Below, one piece after another: positions 15,881-24,527 of a stretch of 64,000 bases of DNA. The stretch is from Chitinophagaceae bacterium BSSC1 (lineage in GTDB: Bacteria; Bacteroidota; Bacteroidia; Chitinophagales; Chitinophagaceae), in the NCBI GenBank assembly GCA_002256435.1, contig NKJC01000002.1, forward strand, positions 415,996-479,995, given 5' to 3'. The translations under genes and the position numbers were made by a program. Positions within the stretch are counted from its first letter, which is position 1, and every line of letters starts with the position of its first letter. The notes beneath the pieces were generated by a model. That model saw only the letters and a list, made by a program, of their open reading frames with translations. It made no database searches and was not told the origin of the DNA.

Positions 15881-16084
15881 ATGCAACAAATGCCACCAAC
15901 AAGAATGGTGATTTATGCAAAAGATGTACAACGAATCACTGGCTGTTCGGGCCGCACCGCCCGCCGGCTCCTCCAACGAATCCGCGAAAAGGTCGGCAAA
16001 TCAAAGGCAGAGTTTATTACAATCGAAGAGTTTTGTGATTATACACAGTTTAAGGAACTACAAATACTCAGGTTTATTCAATAG
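15881..16084 (+). CDS. Small HTH-like protein linked to Bacteroidota mobile DNA
   Basis: This 67-residue protein (or 59 from the inner MVIYAKDVQ) has a helix-turn-helix-like core: YAKDVQRITGCSGRTARRLL, then REKVGKSKAEFITIEEFCDY. I recall this short family as widespread in Bacteroidota phage-like regions, with no assigned role. The double Arg in SGRTARRLLQRIR suggests nucleic-acid contact. It is divergent from the nuclease gene and marks the right end of the phage-like module. Confidence 0.6.
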   Translation: MQQMPPTRMVIYAKDVQRITGCSGRTARRLLQRIREKVGKSKAEFITIEEFCDYTQFKELQILRFIQ

Positions 16085-16149
16085 CTACTGTATATCAAAG
16101 GCTACTCAAAGGCATGAATATTAACAAAACTTCCAAACTAAATATTGAA

Positions 16150-17649
16150 TTAGGAAACTTGAAACTGTAACATCATACCATTATCCTCATGTTCCAAATT
16201 GTGGCAATGAAATACATATGTACCAGTTAAACTAGAGAATGGAACTATTACCCTAACTTTTTCACCAGGCATTACTAGAACAGTATCTTTCCAACCATAT
16301 TCCGAAGCAATCAATTGATTACGACCACCAGTTCTGTCTAATACTTGAAAATGTAATGCGTGTATATGCATGGGATGAGGTTCCATTCCTTGAGAATTAT
16401 CGAAAGTCCAGATTTCGGTCGTGTTAGCTGTCACATACTCGTCTATTCTATTTTTATCGTAAACTTTCCCATTTATTTTATGACCACCCCCACTAGATCC
16501 CATCATTCCTGATTGCATTTGCATGGAGGTTATTGTAAAATTCCTTGTTTTGATTGCAGATGATTCTGCAATAGTTGTTATGTCTGATAATTTAGTTGGA
16601 ACTGAAAAAGTATCAGCTACAGATTTAGTGACTACAAATTTTAATATATTAAATGACTGGCTCCCTTGCATCATGCCTCCTGAGCTAAACATATTGCTTT
16701 GAAGAAATATTTCGGATCCAATTGTTAATCCTGCAAAACTCACTAACACATCTAGTCGCTCACCTGGTGCTAATAAAATACTTTTAACATTAATGGGGGC
16801 TTTCAAAAGCCCTCCATCATTACCTATGATGATTAAATCTGCATTATTGCTTAACGCAAGATTATATATTCGGCTATTTGAACCGTTTAAAATCCTTAAT
16901 CTATAATATCTAGTACTAACTTCTTTAAATGGAGAAATAACGCCATTTACAAGAATCTTATCCCCCATATAGCCATTCATGTTATCCATCAATGAAGGGC
17001 TATACACAATTCCAGTAGATGAAAATCTTTTGTCTTGAATCACTATTGGTATTTCATTCTCACCAGAAGGTAGATTTAAAGCAGTTTCTTCTGAATCATT
17101 GATTAAAAAAACACCTGCTATTCCCTTAAATACTTGGCTTGCTGTATATCCATCTGGATGTGGATGATACCAACTTAAACTCGCCCGTTGTGAAACTGTG
17201 TATTGATAATTAAAACTACCGGATGGGTCAATTACATTTGATGGATGCCCATCCATATTTACTGGAATTTCTAATCCATGCCAATGAATATTTGTAGGTT
17301 CTGAAAGATTATTTTGAACTTTAATATTTACACTATCACCTTTATTAATTCGAATGGTAGGTCCTAAAATGCCATTTGGTTGGTAGCCCAACACTTGTAA
17401 TGAATTACCCCCAATAGTAGCAGTTGTACTCTGTGGAACTAACGTTGCATTAGAACCAACTGTTACTGGAATATTTAAGGGAGTTAAGAAACTCGTTTCA
17501 TTTACAATGGCAAGTTGCACAGTTCCTCCAACAGTATTATTCAATATTGTGGTCTTTGTACATGATGTTAGAAATTCTGCAATTGAACTAGCAAACATGA
17601 TTGACCCAAAGCTGGCACCTGATACCTTAACAAATGATCTACGATTCAT
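16150..17649 (-). CDS. Multicopper oxidase with twin-arginine signal
   Basis: This 499-residue protein is exported by the Tat route (RRSFVK at residues 3-8) and has the copper-site motifs of multicopper oxidases: IHWHG (H122, H124), YHPHPDG (H162, H164), a C-terminal HPMHIHALHF and VFHCHNLEHEDNGMM, which holds the type 1 copper Cys, His and Met. All four clusters look complete. CueO-type enzymes of this class oxidise Cu(I) to the less harmful Cu(II) in the periplasm. A Met- and Gly-rich insert (MQMQSGMMGSSGGG, near residue 375) may bind extra copper. It begins the metal-resistance block and is divergent from the DUF6370 gene. Confidence 0.92.
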   Translation of the reverse strand: MNRRSFVKVSGASFGSIMFASSIAEFLTSCTKTTILNNTVGGTVQLAIVNETSFLTPLNIPVTVGSNATLVPQSTTATIGGNSLQVLGYQPNGILGPTIRINKGDSVNIKVQNNLSEPTNIHWHGLEIPVNMDGHPSNVIDPSGSFNYQYTVSQRASLSWYHPHPDGYTASQVFKGIAGVFLINDSEETALNLPSGENEIPIVIQDKRFSSTGIVYSPSLMDNMNGYMGDKILVNGVISPFKEVSTRYYRLRILNGSNSRIYNLALSNNADLIIIGNDGGLLKAPINVKSILLAPGERLDVLVSFAGLTIGSEIFLQSNMFSSGGMMQGSQSFNILKFVVTKSVADTFSVPTKLSDITTIAESSAIKTRNFTITSMQMQSGMMGSSGGGHKINGKVYDKNRIDEYVTANTTEIWTFDNSQGMEPHPMHIHALHFQVLDRTGGRNQLIASEYGWKDTVLVMPGEKVRVIVPFSSLTGTYVFHCHNLEHEDNGMMLQFQVS

Positions 17650-17780
17650 TAGATTCTAATTTTGTTTGAAATTGTATTTTATAAATCGCAAACAATGTGC
17701 CATATGTCACTTAACTCAATATATTTACTACTTTTAACAGAGTTTAACAGGAAGTCAAATCAATCAATTAAAAATCACAT

Positions 17781-18116
17781 ATGAAAAAATTATTTTTACT
17801 GACTCTTATTTCTTTTTGCTTTTTGGTTTCTTTTTCTCAAGAAACATCTCAAAAAAAATTAGCATTTGATAAAACAAAGAAAGTTTACGAATTAGAAACT
17901 GCTTGTGGAACTTGTATGTTTAAAATGAAAGGCAGTACTTGTAAATTAGCTGTTAAGATAAACAACAAAGATTATTACGTCGAAGGAACTAGTATTGATG
18001 ACCATGGAGATGCTCACAGTAAAGATGGCTTTTGCAATTCTATCAGAAAAGCAAAAGTACAGGGTGAAATTGTTGGAGATAAATTTCTGGTATCCTATTT
18101 CGAGTTGATCAAATAA
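17781..18116 (+). CDS. DUF6370-like secreted small protein
   Basis: The 111-residue protein has a signal peptide (MKKLFLLTLISFCFLVSFSQ) and a small domain with four conserved-looking Cys (ACGTCMFKMKGSTCKLAVKI and DGFCNSIRKA) that matches my memory of DUF6370. The ACGTC and HGDAH elements could bind metal, which fits its setting beside multicopper oxidases, but no function is established. A second, frameshifted copy lies at 29145-29461. Confidence 0.75.
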   Translation: MKKLFLLTLISFCFLVSFSQETSQKKLAFDKTKKVYELETACGTCMFKMKGSTCKLAVKINNKDYYVEGTSIDDHGDAHSKDGFCNSIRKAKVQGEIVGDKFLVSYFELIK

Positions 18117-18236
18117 GGAAAATCTTTACATTTTACTCATATCATGCTGACCCATTGGGTTAACCCCATTATTGATAAATTATTAATTTAGTAAACAACT
18201 GCATACCCACAAAGTTTTATTTAATAGTTACTTGAC

Positions 18237-18358
18237 TTATTTATTTTTTTTCAATTGCATTCCGCACTTAGGGCATTTTCCATCTTTGTCGCTTTTACCT
18301 GGGAAAATGCAAGGGTATTTAGTAAGATGAACATTGAAAGCAGGAAAGACTTTTTCAT
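18237..18358 (-). pseudogene. Remnant of a heavy-metal-binding-domain protein
   Basis: On the minus strand a clear signal peptide (MKKSFLLSMFILLNTLAFSQ) begins at 18358 and runs into PGK-SDKDGKCPKCGMQLKKN, the second half of the small 'CPMHPEV..KCPKCGM' metal-binding domain, but in another reading frame. The first half of the domain (with the MHP motif) is missing. This looks like an internal deletion that left the two ends out of frame. The three-domain protein at 29709-30131 carries the same KSDKDGKCPKCGM words, so the two are related. Confidence 0.7.
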
Positions 18359-18432
18359 AATGTTTAATTTTTTGATTAATTTATTTTTAACCGTTAATAT
18401 GTTGTACATCTTCCAATGCCCTGTAACCGCTT

Positions 18433-19629
18433 CTATAATGGAAGTTGTGCTGTATTTATTTTTTTCAATTTTTCATCTGTCCATGCAAAGACGAGGCTTT
18501 TTCCTGATCTGGCCATTTGCGGAAACCCACTGGATCTTGATTGTGAGGAGGAAGCTATTGTTATAGACGGTTCCTTTGTTCCATCAGCATAAATTTTAGC
18601 CGCTTTTATGGCTGCTCCCTCCATCCAGCTCACCATGGCTGTTTTGTCATCCAGCATTACAATATCCACGCGCCCTATTCCCTCACCCTCATCAACACGT
18701 ACCGGGGAACCAAAGCTTGCACCTCCATCGTGAGAGAAAATAACACTTACTTGTCCTATCTTATCCGGGGATGAGAACCATGCCAGTGCCAGGTTATTAC
18801 CTCGCACATCAACCCTTGGCCCGTTTACTGGGCACCCGGCAATCTTCCAGTTATCGGAAAAGACAGCCTTCGGCTCAGTCCATTGGCCATTTACAAAACG
18901 GACAATGGAGATATCCCTTACCTCTTCAGCAGAACGGTCGCGGTAAATGACAACGGGGCCGTTTGTAGTAATCGCGGCGGTGGTCTGACAACAATCACAA
19001 ACACGGTTATCCAATTCCCATTCACTCGACTTAGCACCCTTTTTGCTAATCAGGGCACCTCTTAATGTCATCTGGCCGTGATGTCCTTCACTATGGCCAC
19101 CTTCTCCTTCCTGGGCCGCTTCTCTGCCATCCAGCCAGGCAACAAAATAATTTTCCTTGTACGGAACCAATGAAACAAATCCATGCTCTGCTTTCTTTCC
19201 ATCCTCATTAAGAATCCTGGATTCACCCCAAGTCTTTCCACTATCAGCAGAAGTGGTTAGTTTTACATCGTAAGTATATTTTCCTTTTTCACTTTTTTCT
19301 AAAAAGTGAGCAATCATGCTACCGGAACCATCGGCCGCAAGCGTGGGATAATCAGCCCAGTTAACAAACCAATTCTCACCCGAACTGATAACAGTTGGGT
19401 TTGACCATTTTCCTTCGTTTAATTTCGAAAAACTAAGTGTACTTTTCTCCTTGGTTTTTTCAACCCATGAGAGATAAGTAACACCAACCGAATCAGTAAA
19501 CAAAGAAGGTTCCCCACTCACAGAATCGACAGCGAATGTCAGGATTTTTAGAGTGCTTTGATCTTTCGACGGATTTTTGCAGGCAATAACCAGGATGGCG
19601 ATTGTCAGAAAGGTTAGTAGTTTAGTCAT
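18433..19629 (-). CDS. Sialidase-like (BNR-repeat) lipoprotein
   Basis: The 398-residue product has a lipoprotein signal (MTKLLTFLTIAILVIAC) and repeated propeller-type units with Asp-box-like words (TSADSGKTWGE near residues 128-138, SHDGGASFGSP near 298-308). It would be anchored on the cell envelope. In the middle is a His-rich stretch (GGHSEGHHGQM) and a Cys cluster (VCDCCQTT), which are unusual for a sialidase and suggest metal binding. It overlaps the TlpA gene by 8 bases, so they form one unit. Despite the fold, sialic acid cleavage is not implied. Confidence 0.75.
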   Translation of the reverse strand: MTKLLTFLTIAILVIACKNPSKDQSTLKILTFAVDSVSGEPSLFTDSVGVTYLSWVEKTKEKSTLSFSKLNEGKWSNPTVISSGENWFVNWADYPTLAADGSGSMIAHFLEKSEKGKYTYDVKLTTSADSGKTWGESRILNEDGKKAEHGFVSLVPYKENYFVAWLDGREAAQEGEGGHSEGHHGQMTLRGALISKKGAKSSEWELDNRVCDCCQTTAAITTNGPVVIYRDRSAEEVRDISIVRFVNGQWTEPKAVFSDNWKIAGCPVNGPRVDVRGNNLALAWFSSPDKIGQVSVIFSHDGGASFGSPVRVDEGEGIGRVDIVMLDDKTAMVSWMEGAAIKAAKIYADGTKEPSITIASSSQSRSSGFPQMARSGKSLVFAWTDEKLKKINTAQLPL

Positions 19630-20122
19630 GTTGGTTATTTATATTTTTGATCAGGTTAATATTAGCGGTTTCATCCCAGTTACGAGAACCCATTTCAGAG
19701 AAGACAATCCTTCCTTTGGGATTAATAATAAAAGTAGTTGGCAGAGCCTGAATATTAAGTGCTTCACCGTTTTCCAGATGAACGTAGTTGAATGTATAAT
19801 TGTGGTTGCGGCTGAACTCTTTTATTTCTTCTATACCCTCGCTTGATGCCAGTAAGAAAACAATTTCATTACTATTCATCAAAGCCTGGGCTTTCTCTAT
19901 CGAAGCCATTTCTTCAACACATGGCTTGCACCATGTGGCCCAGAAATTAATAAAAATTGTTTTTCCTTTATGATTTTCAAGATTTACCGGCTGCATTTTT
20001 AAATCCAATAACTTAATTTCTGTCATTTCCGGAAGTCTTATCAAAGGAGTAGCAGGCTCGGTTTTAATTGACTGGTTACAAGCGAAGCCCACAATCATTA
20101 AGATAATATAGAATTTTTGCAT
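19622..20122 (-). CDS. TlpA-family thioredoxin-like lipoprotein
   Basis: The 166-residue protein has a short export signal ending in a lipobox-like GFAC and a thioredoxin fold with the active site WATWCKPC (about residues 60-67) and the cis-Pro segment LPTTFIINPKG. Proteins of this family reduce disulfides in the periplasm, often for cytochrome or copper-centre assembly. Its 8-base overlap with the propeller lipoprotein, which has a Cys cluster, suggests the pair works together, perhaps keeping that cluster reduced. Confidence 0.9.
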   Translation of the reverse strand: MQKFYIILMIVGFACNQSIKTEPATPLIRLPEMTEIKLLDLKMQPVNLENHKGKTIFINFWATWCKPCVEEMASIEKAQALMNSNEIVFLLASSEGIEEIKEFSRNHNYTFNYVHLENGEALNIQALPTTFIINPKGRIVFSEMGSRNWDETANINLIKNINNQHD

Positions 20123-20126
20123 AAAA

Positions 20127-21389
20127 CTATTTTACAGGTAGTGAGACAGATTTTGCAATTTTTTCCATGATGTGATGTGTTTCACCAAACTTGCAAAGCG
20201 CATCACAATGTTCCCGCAAATCAGAAAACATTATATATTTAATGACCACGTTATTTTGCCTGATAGCCGGACGAAGCAATTGCAGTACCACATCTTTCTC
20301 TCTTTTATCAGGGACAATCAAATAAAATACTTCATCGCCATCAGCAATGGTAAAGGACAGATCTGCAAGCCGAAGGATACCAGAATAAATGCTGGTACTC
20401 TTTTCCACTTCAAAAGCAGCTATTACATTATTGGTTCCTTTCTGAAACCAGAGTACATCAATTAGTTTTACTGTATTTAATGTGTCTTTCTCCAAATTTA
20501 TTTCAGGGAATTGTGGCAAGCTTATAAATGAAAAACTATTGCCGCCATGTGACTTTGACCGATCATTAGAGGCAGCGATCACGTCGTATCCTAATGCATT
20601 TCCTATTTTTAATAAATGGAACTGCATTTCTGTATGTAAGTTATCTTCTGCCTTTTCCTGTTCAACCGTCTCTCGCCGTTTTTCAATTAATTTTTCTATC
20701 TTCTTTCTTTCAATTTGTGATAAATATTCATCTGTTCCTAAAACAAGTTTCTGCGTACCTATTTCAAAAAGCAGACCGGCAATCGCACCTAAGTCCGATG
20801 ATAAATCCCCACGATGCTGGTTGTTTGAATCTATCAGCACTTCTCTTAGTTTCAGATATTCACTCCAGCTACCCAATTTCTTTTTATCCTTAAACAGGAA
20901 ATTAAACCCATTAATGATTGCAGTATTAAAAGGAGGAATGATGGTTGGGTGCAGAAAGTATAAAATACTGGCGACAGCGGGGCCCAGTCCTTTAATTTTT
21001 TTATTATCGAGCACAATTATCTGGCGGATAATTTGCTCCTCTGTTTTTGCATTCAGGCAATTTTCAAGAAACTGTCCGAAAGCCTGTTTATTAGTCTCGT
21101 TTTCATAGATATCTGGAATACGTAATTTAGGTTTCCAATAAAATGGGTGAGAGGCGCCTTCAAAAACCTGCTTTTGTTCTGTAATACAGGAAAGAACAAA
21201 TTCGAGTGAAGATCCTTTGAAATCATTGGGGAACCGCTGACACTTTATATCATCTACAACCTGCATTACGCCCCTTCGGATAGAGCGAAATGCTTTTAAC
21301 CTTTCCTCATTATTGATAAACCAGGTGTTATAAACAGATTCCTTATCTGTTTTGTATTGCTGTATTATTTGTGTTAAGTTCCCTTGCAT
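20127..21389 (-). CDS. Putative DNA-binding or restriction-like protein, unknown function
   Basis: I do not know this 420-residue protein. The first half contains a helix-hairpin-helix-like segment (IKGLGPAVASILYFLHP, about residues 132-148) reminiscent of DNA glycosylase folds. The last third has VKLIDVLWFQKGTNNVIAAFEVEKS (split: Asp in LIDV, acidic pair in FEVEKS, about residues 306-332), which recalls PD-(D/E)xK-type nuclease cores, although the usual Lys is not clearly placed. It has no signal peptide, unlike its metal-resistance neighbours, and sits 4 bases after the TlpA start. It may be a defence or repair gene carried in the island. Confidence 0.5.
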   Translation of the reverse strand: MQGNLTQIIQQYKTDKESVYNTWFINNEERLKAFRSIRRGVMQVVDDIKCQRFPNDFKGSSLEFVLSCITEQKQVFEGASHPFYWKPKLRIPDIYENETNKQAFGQFLENCLNAKTEEQIIRQIIVLDNKKIKGLGPAVASILYFLHPTIIPPFNTAIINGFNFLFKDKKKLGSWSEYLKLREVLIDSNNQHRGDLSSDLGAIAGLLFEIGTQKLVLGTDEYLSQIERKKIEKLIEKRRETVEQEKAEDNLHTEMQFHLLKIGNALGYDVIAASNDRSKSHGGNSFSFISLPQFPEINLEKDTLNTVKLIDVLWFQKGTNNVIAAFEVEKSTSIYSGILRLADLSFTIADGDEVFYLIVPDKREKDVVLQLLRPAIRQNNVVIKYIMFSDLREHCDALCKFGETHHIMEKIAKSVSLPVK

Positions 21390-21512
21390 GGAAGACCGGT
21401 TAATATGACGGAAATAAAATAAACAATTTTATGATCCTCTGGAGACTGACAATATAAATCACTTAAGTAATGCGTAACGGATGCCCAAATCTAATCACCC
21501 GATACGCCACTT

Positions 21513-21845
21513 TTATTTTTTTCGATATTTACAACATGCTTCCAGCTTGTTATAAGCTTCATCAGTAGCCATTTCCTTTTCAGTATCGTATCCAGCTTCG
21601 GCAAGTTTCTTTTGGATATCTATATTTCTTATTTCATGAGAACTATAGGTAACTATCAAAAGTTTTGTTTTTACATTCCATTCAACTTTTGTGACGCCAC
21701 TAACTTTTACTGTTTTTTCGATTTGCAGTTTACAGGTTTGGCAACTGCCACCATTCACTTTAATCGTGTCGGTTTTTTCGTGAGCGTACGTTGATGATCC
21801 GATAAACGCAAAGGTTAAAAGCAGTAAAATTTTTAAATGTTTCAT
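21513..21845 (-). CDS. Secreted heavy-metal-associated (HMA) domain protein
   Basis: The 110-residue protein has a signal peptide (cleavage near STYAHE) and an HMA-type ferredoxin-like domain in which the metal site is GSCQTCKLQIE (C35 and C38). Two further Cys lie near the end (EACCKYRKK). It is likely a periplasmic copper carrier, placed 34 bases after the multicopper oxidase fusion on the same strand, as the downstream gene. Confidence 0.85.
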   Translation of the reverse strand: MKHLKILLLLTFAFIGSSTYAHEKTDTIKVNGGSCQTCKLQIEKTVKVSGVTKVEWNVKTKLLIVTYSSHEIRNIDIQKKLAEAGYDTEKEMATDEAYNKLEACCKYRKK

Positions 21846-21879
21846 TTCCGTGGTTTTTTGTTTATAAAATAAATATTGA

Positions 21880-24519
21880 TTAATAGGTTAAGGTTAGTCC
21901 AACCCCCAATCCCATATCACTGTCGTAATGTGAGGAAAGAGAAATGTATTTAGTCGCTATGTACCGGAATCCTGCCATATATTCTTTATCGGTATTGATC
22001 ATCATATTAAAACGTAAACGACTGGAAACTGGTATATCTTCTCTGCCGAGTTGGAATCGGAATTTTCCATCACCATCGATTCTTGCATCGGCAACAAAGA
22101 GCATGGGAAGGGTATAAGCAATACCGGCCACTACTGTTTTTCGATCATTCTTATTACTTTTCTGACCAAACCAATTATTCTCTTCACTTCCAAATATATT
22201 CTTAGGCCCACCTTCCATTTTATAATGGTAATCAAACCCTATATAGGGGAACCACCATTGCATCCGACCTAAATAGCGGCCTACCATAGTTTCACTTTCA
22301 TATCCATGCATATCGTGATATCCCAAATGCCATAGTGTATTGATTTTCCATCTTGTATTTGCGATCATCGCTTCTCCATCACTACCATTGCTTTCTATAC
22401 CCAATCTACCCATTAGATGGAATTTCCTGTCATCGGCAAATAATTTGCGTTGGGCAAGCTTGGGATTTGGGATCTCCGGGTTATCGGGTTGGTTCTCGTA
22501 AGTAAACACCCTGCCCATACCACTCATCATGTGGTATAAAATATGGCAATGAAAGAACCAGTCACCATAAACATTGGCATTGAACTCTAATGTATCCTTC
22601 TCCATTGGCATAATGTCAATGATGTTTTTCATTGGTGCATATTCTCCCTGGCCGTTCAATAATCTAAAGTCATGTCCGTGCAGGTGCATCGGGTGACGCA
22701 TCATGCTATTATTGTAAAGAATGATCCTTATGTTTTCCCCTTTTTTGATGAGTATTTTATCTGATTCTGAAACTACTTTATTATCAAGGCTCCAAACATA
22801 ACGGTTCATGTTACCTGTTAAATTGAATTTGAGTTCTTTCACAGGGGCATCTTTGGGCAGTGATGTTTTTACGGGAGATTTCAGCATGGTGTAATTAAGG
22901 GTAACTATATCGGCTGTTTCTGCTTCCATATTCATACCCTGCATACTTTTGTTATTAGGTAGTTGCATGGAAAGCGTATCTGAAGCTGCTTTCTTTTTTA
23001 TTTCCTTTTTTGATTTTTCCTCTCCTGTGATTTCAGGATACATCACTGTATTCATGTCCATGATCTGGTTTTGCATTACCATTCCTTCCATTTCAATCAG
23101 GTTTCCCTTCATGTCCATCATGTCGTTCATCATCTTCATGCCTGCAAAATATTTTGGCCGTTTCATTTTTGTAGCCGCTACTTTTTCACCACTACCCAGC
23201 CATAAGGAGGCATATTTAGTGCGGTCTTCCGGCGTTACTAAAAATTCATAACTTTTGTTTTCAGGAATTGTGACCACTACATCGTAGGTTTCTGAAACAG
23301 CTATGATTAGTCTGTCTACTTCCACCGGTTCAACATCGTTACCATCAGTAGCAACTACTGTTATTTTTCCACCTGCATAGGATAACCAAAAATAATCGGA
23401 TGCCCCACCATTGGCTATACGCAACCTTACTTTATCACCCGCCTTAAATTGTGGCTGCTCATTCTGGTTTTTCCCGTTCAATAAAAAATTATCATAATAC
23501 ACATCAGTTAAATCCATCGCGTTCATTCGCTTCCATTCATTAGTCAATTTTGTTTTGAACTGACCTTGTTTTATGGCTTCGGCATAACTTTGTGTACTGC
23601 CTTTTTGAACAGCAAACCAATCTGTTGCTGCATGGAGGCTGCGGTGTACTTCTTTTGGGTTCATGTCTATCCATTCACTCAATATCAGTGGGATAGTAGG
23701 GATATTCCATTCTTCCCGCTTATTCATAATAAACATCCCATACATTCCAATCTGTTCCTGCAAGTCCGTATGGCTGTGATACCAATGCGTTCCATTCTGG
23801 ATGATAGGGAATTTATATAAATGGGTTGTATGTGGTTTAATGGGCATTTGGGTAAGATTGGGTACACCATCGTATTGATTGGGCAGGAAAAGCCCATGCC
23901 AGTGGAGTGATGTTTCTTCATTTAATTCATTGTGTACATAAATTTCCGCTGTATCACCTTCTGTGAAGGTCAATGTCGGCATGGGGATCTGTCCATTTAC
24001 AGCAATGGCCCGTTTTAGTTTTCCTGAAAAATTCACCAGGGTATCTGCTATGTACAAATCATAGCGTACCGTGCGGGGTGGCGTATTGTTGCGAATAGTC
24101 TTTTTAGGTTCCATCCCGGATCTCGGGATTTCCATATTGGCCATATTCATTCCATCGATGTGCTCATTTTTTTTAGCAGTGTCTTTCCTTTGCATTGGCA
24201 TCCCATCCATTTTCAGCACAGGTTTATCATCCATGACCATTTTTTGGGGCTTTGCGGAATCTTTCTTCACTTCCATTCCACCTGTTTTTTTACTTACCGG
24301 ATTCTCAACAAGTTTTGGTTTTTCCTTTACCAGTTTCATCCCACATTTCGGACAGTTGCCGGGTTTGGCAGCATGAATTTCCGGATGCATAGGACAGGTA
24401 TAGGTTACAGCGGGTTGTTCTTTATTTCCCTTTTTATCCATTTTCATTCCTTTCATATCCTGTGCAGGAATGGATGAATAAATAGCTAATACAAATATGA
24501 TCAGGTTTATTTTTTTCAT
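21880..24519 (-). CDS. Three-part copper protein: metal-binding domain, multicopper oxidase, CopB-like barrel
   Basis: This 879-residue protein has a signal peptide (1-19), a heavy-metal-binding domain (about 40-65, TCPMHPE and CPKCGM), a Met/Lys-rich linker (70-150), then a multicopper oxidase with HWHG (H206, H208), HWYHSH (245-250), HPMHLHGHDF and FFHCHILYHMMSGM. From about residue 720 to the end it changes to an alternating beta pattern (WKINTLWHLGYHDMHG, RFQLGREDIPV, ending in GVGLTLTY) like the CopB outer-membrane barrel. In Proteobacteria the CopA oxidase and CopB are usually separate genes. The fusion would tether the oxidase to the outer membrane. It lies 8 bases after the CopB-type ATPase stop. 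Confidence 0.92.
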   Translation of the reverse strand: MKKINLIIFVLAIYSSIPAQDMKGMKMDKKGNKEQPAVTYTCPMHPEIHAAKPGNCPKCGMKLVKEKPKLVENPVSKKTGGMEVKKDSAKPQKMVMDDKPVLKMDGMPMQRKDTAKKNEHIDGMNMANMEIPRSGMEPKKTIRNNTPPRTVRYDLYIADTLVNFSGKLKRAIAVNGQIPMPTLTFTEGDTAEIYVHNELNEETSLHWHGLFLPNQYDGVPNLTQMPIKPHTTHLYKFPIIQNGTHWYHSHTDLQEQIGMYGMFIMNKREEWNIPTIPLILSEWIDMNPKEVHRSLHAATDWFAVQKGSTQSYAEAIKQGQFKTKLTNEWKRMNAMDLTDVYYDNFLLNGKNQNEQPQFKAGDKVRLRIANGGASDYFWLSYAGGKITVVATDGNDVEPVEVDRLIIAVSETYDVVVTIPENKSYEFLVTPEDRTKYASLWLGSGEKVAATKMKRPKYFAGMKMMNDMMDMKGNLIEMEGMVMQNQIMDMNTVMYPEITGEEKSKKEIKKKAASDTLSMQLPNNKSMQGMNMEAETADIVTLNYTMLKSPVKTSLPKDAPVKELKFNLTGNMNRYVWSLDNKVVSESDKILIKKGENIRIILYNNSMMRHPMHLHGHDFRLLNGQGEYAPMKNIIDIMPMEKDTLEFNANVYGDWFFHCHILYHMMSGMGRVFTYENQPDNPEIPNPKLAQRKLFADDRKFHLMGRLGIESNGSDGEAMIANTRWKINTLWHLGYHDMHGYESETMVGRYLGRMQWWFPYIGFDYHYKMEGGPKNIFGSEENNWFGQKSNKNDRKTVVAGIAYTLPMLFVADARIDGDGKFRFQLGREDIPVSSRLRFNMMINTDKEYMAGFRYIATKYISLSSHYDSDMGLGVGLTLTY

Positions 24520-24527
24520 TTCAATAT

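Noticed and set aside
7351-16084. A complete prophage
   Set aside because: No integrase, terminase, portal, capsid or tail gene can be seen; only replication-like and lysis-like genes are present.
18433-19629. True sialidase
   Set aside because: Asp-box-like words support the fold only. The usual catalytic arginine triad was not identified, and the setting is metal resistance.
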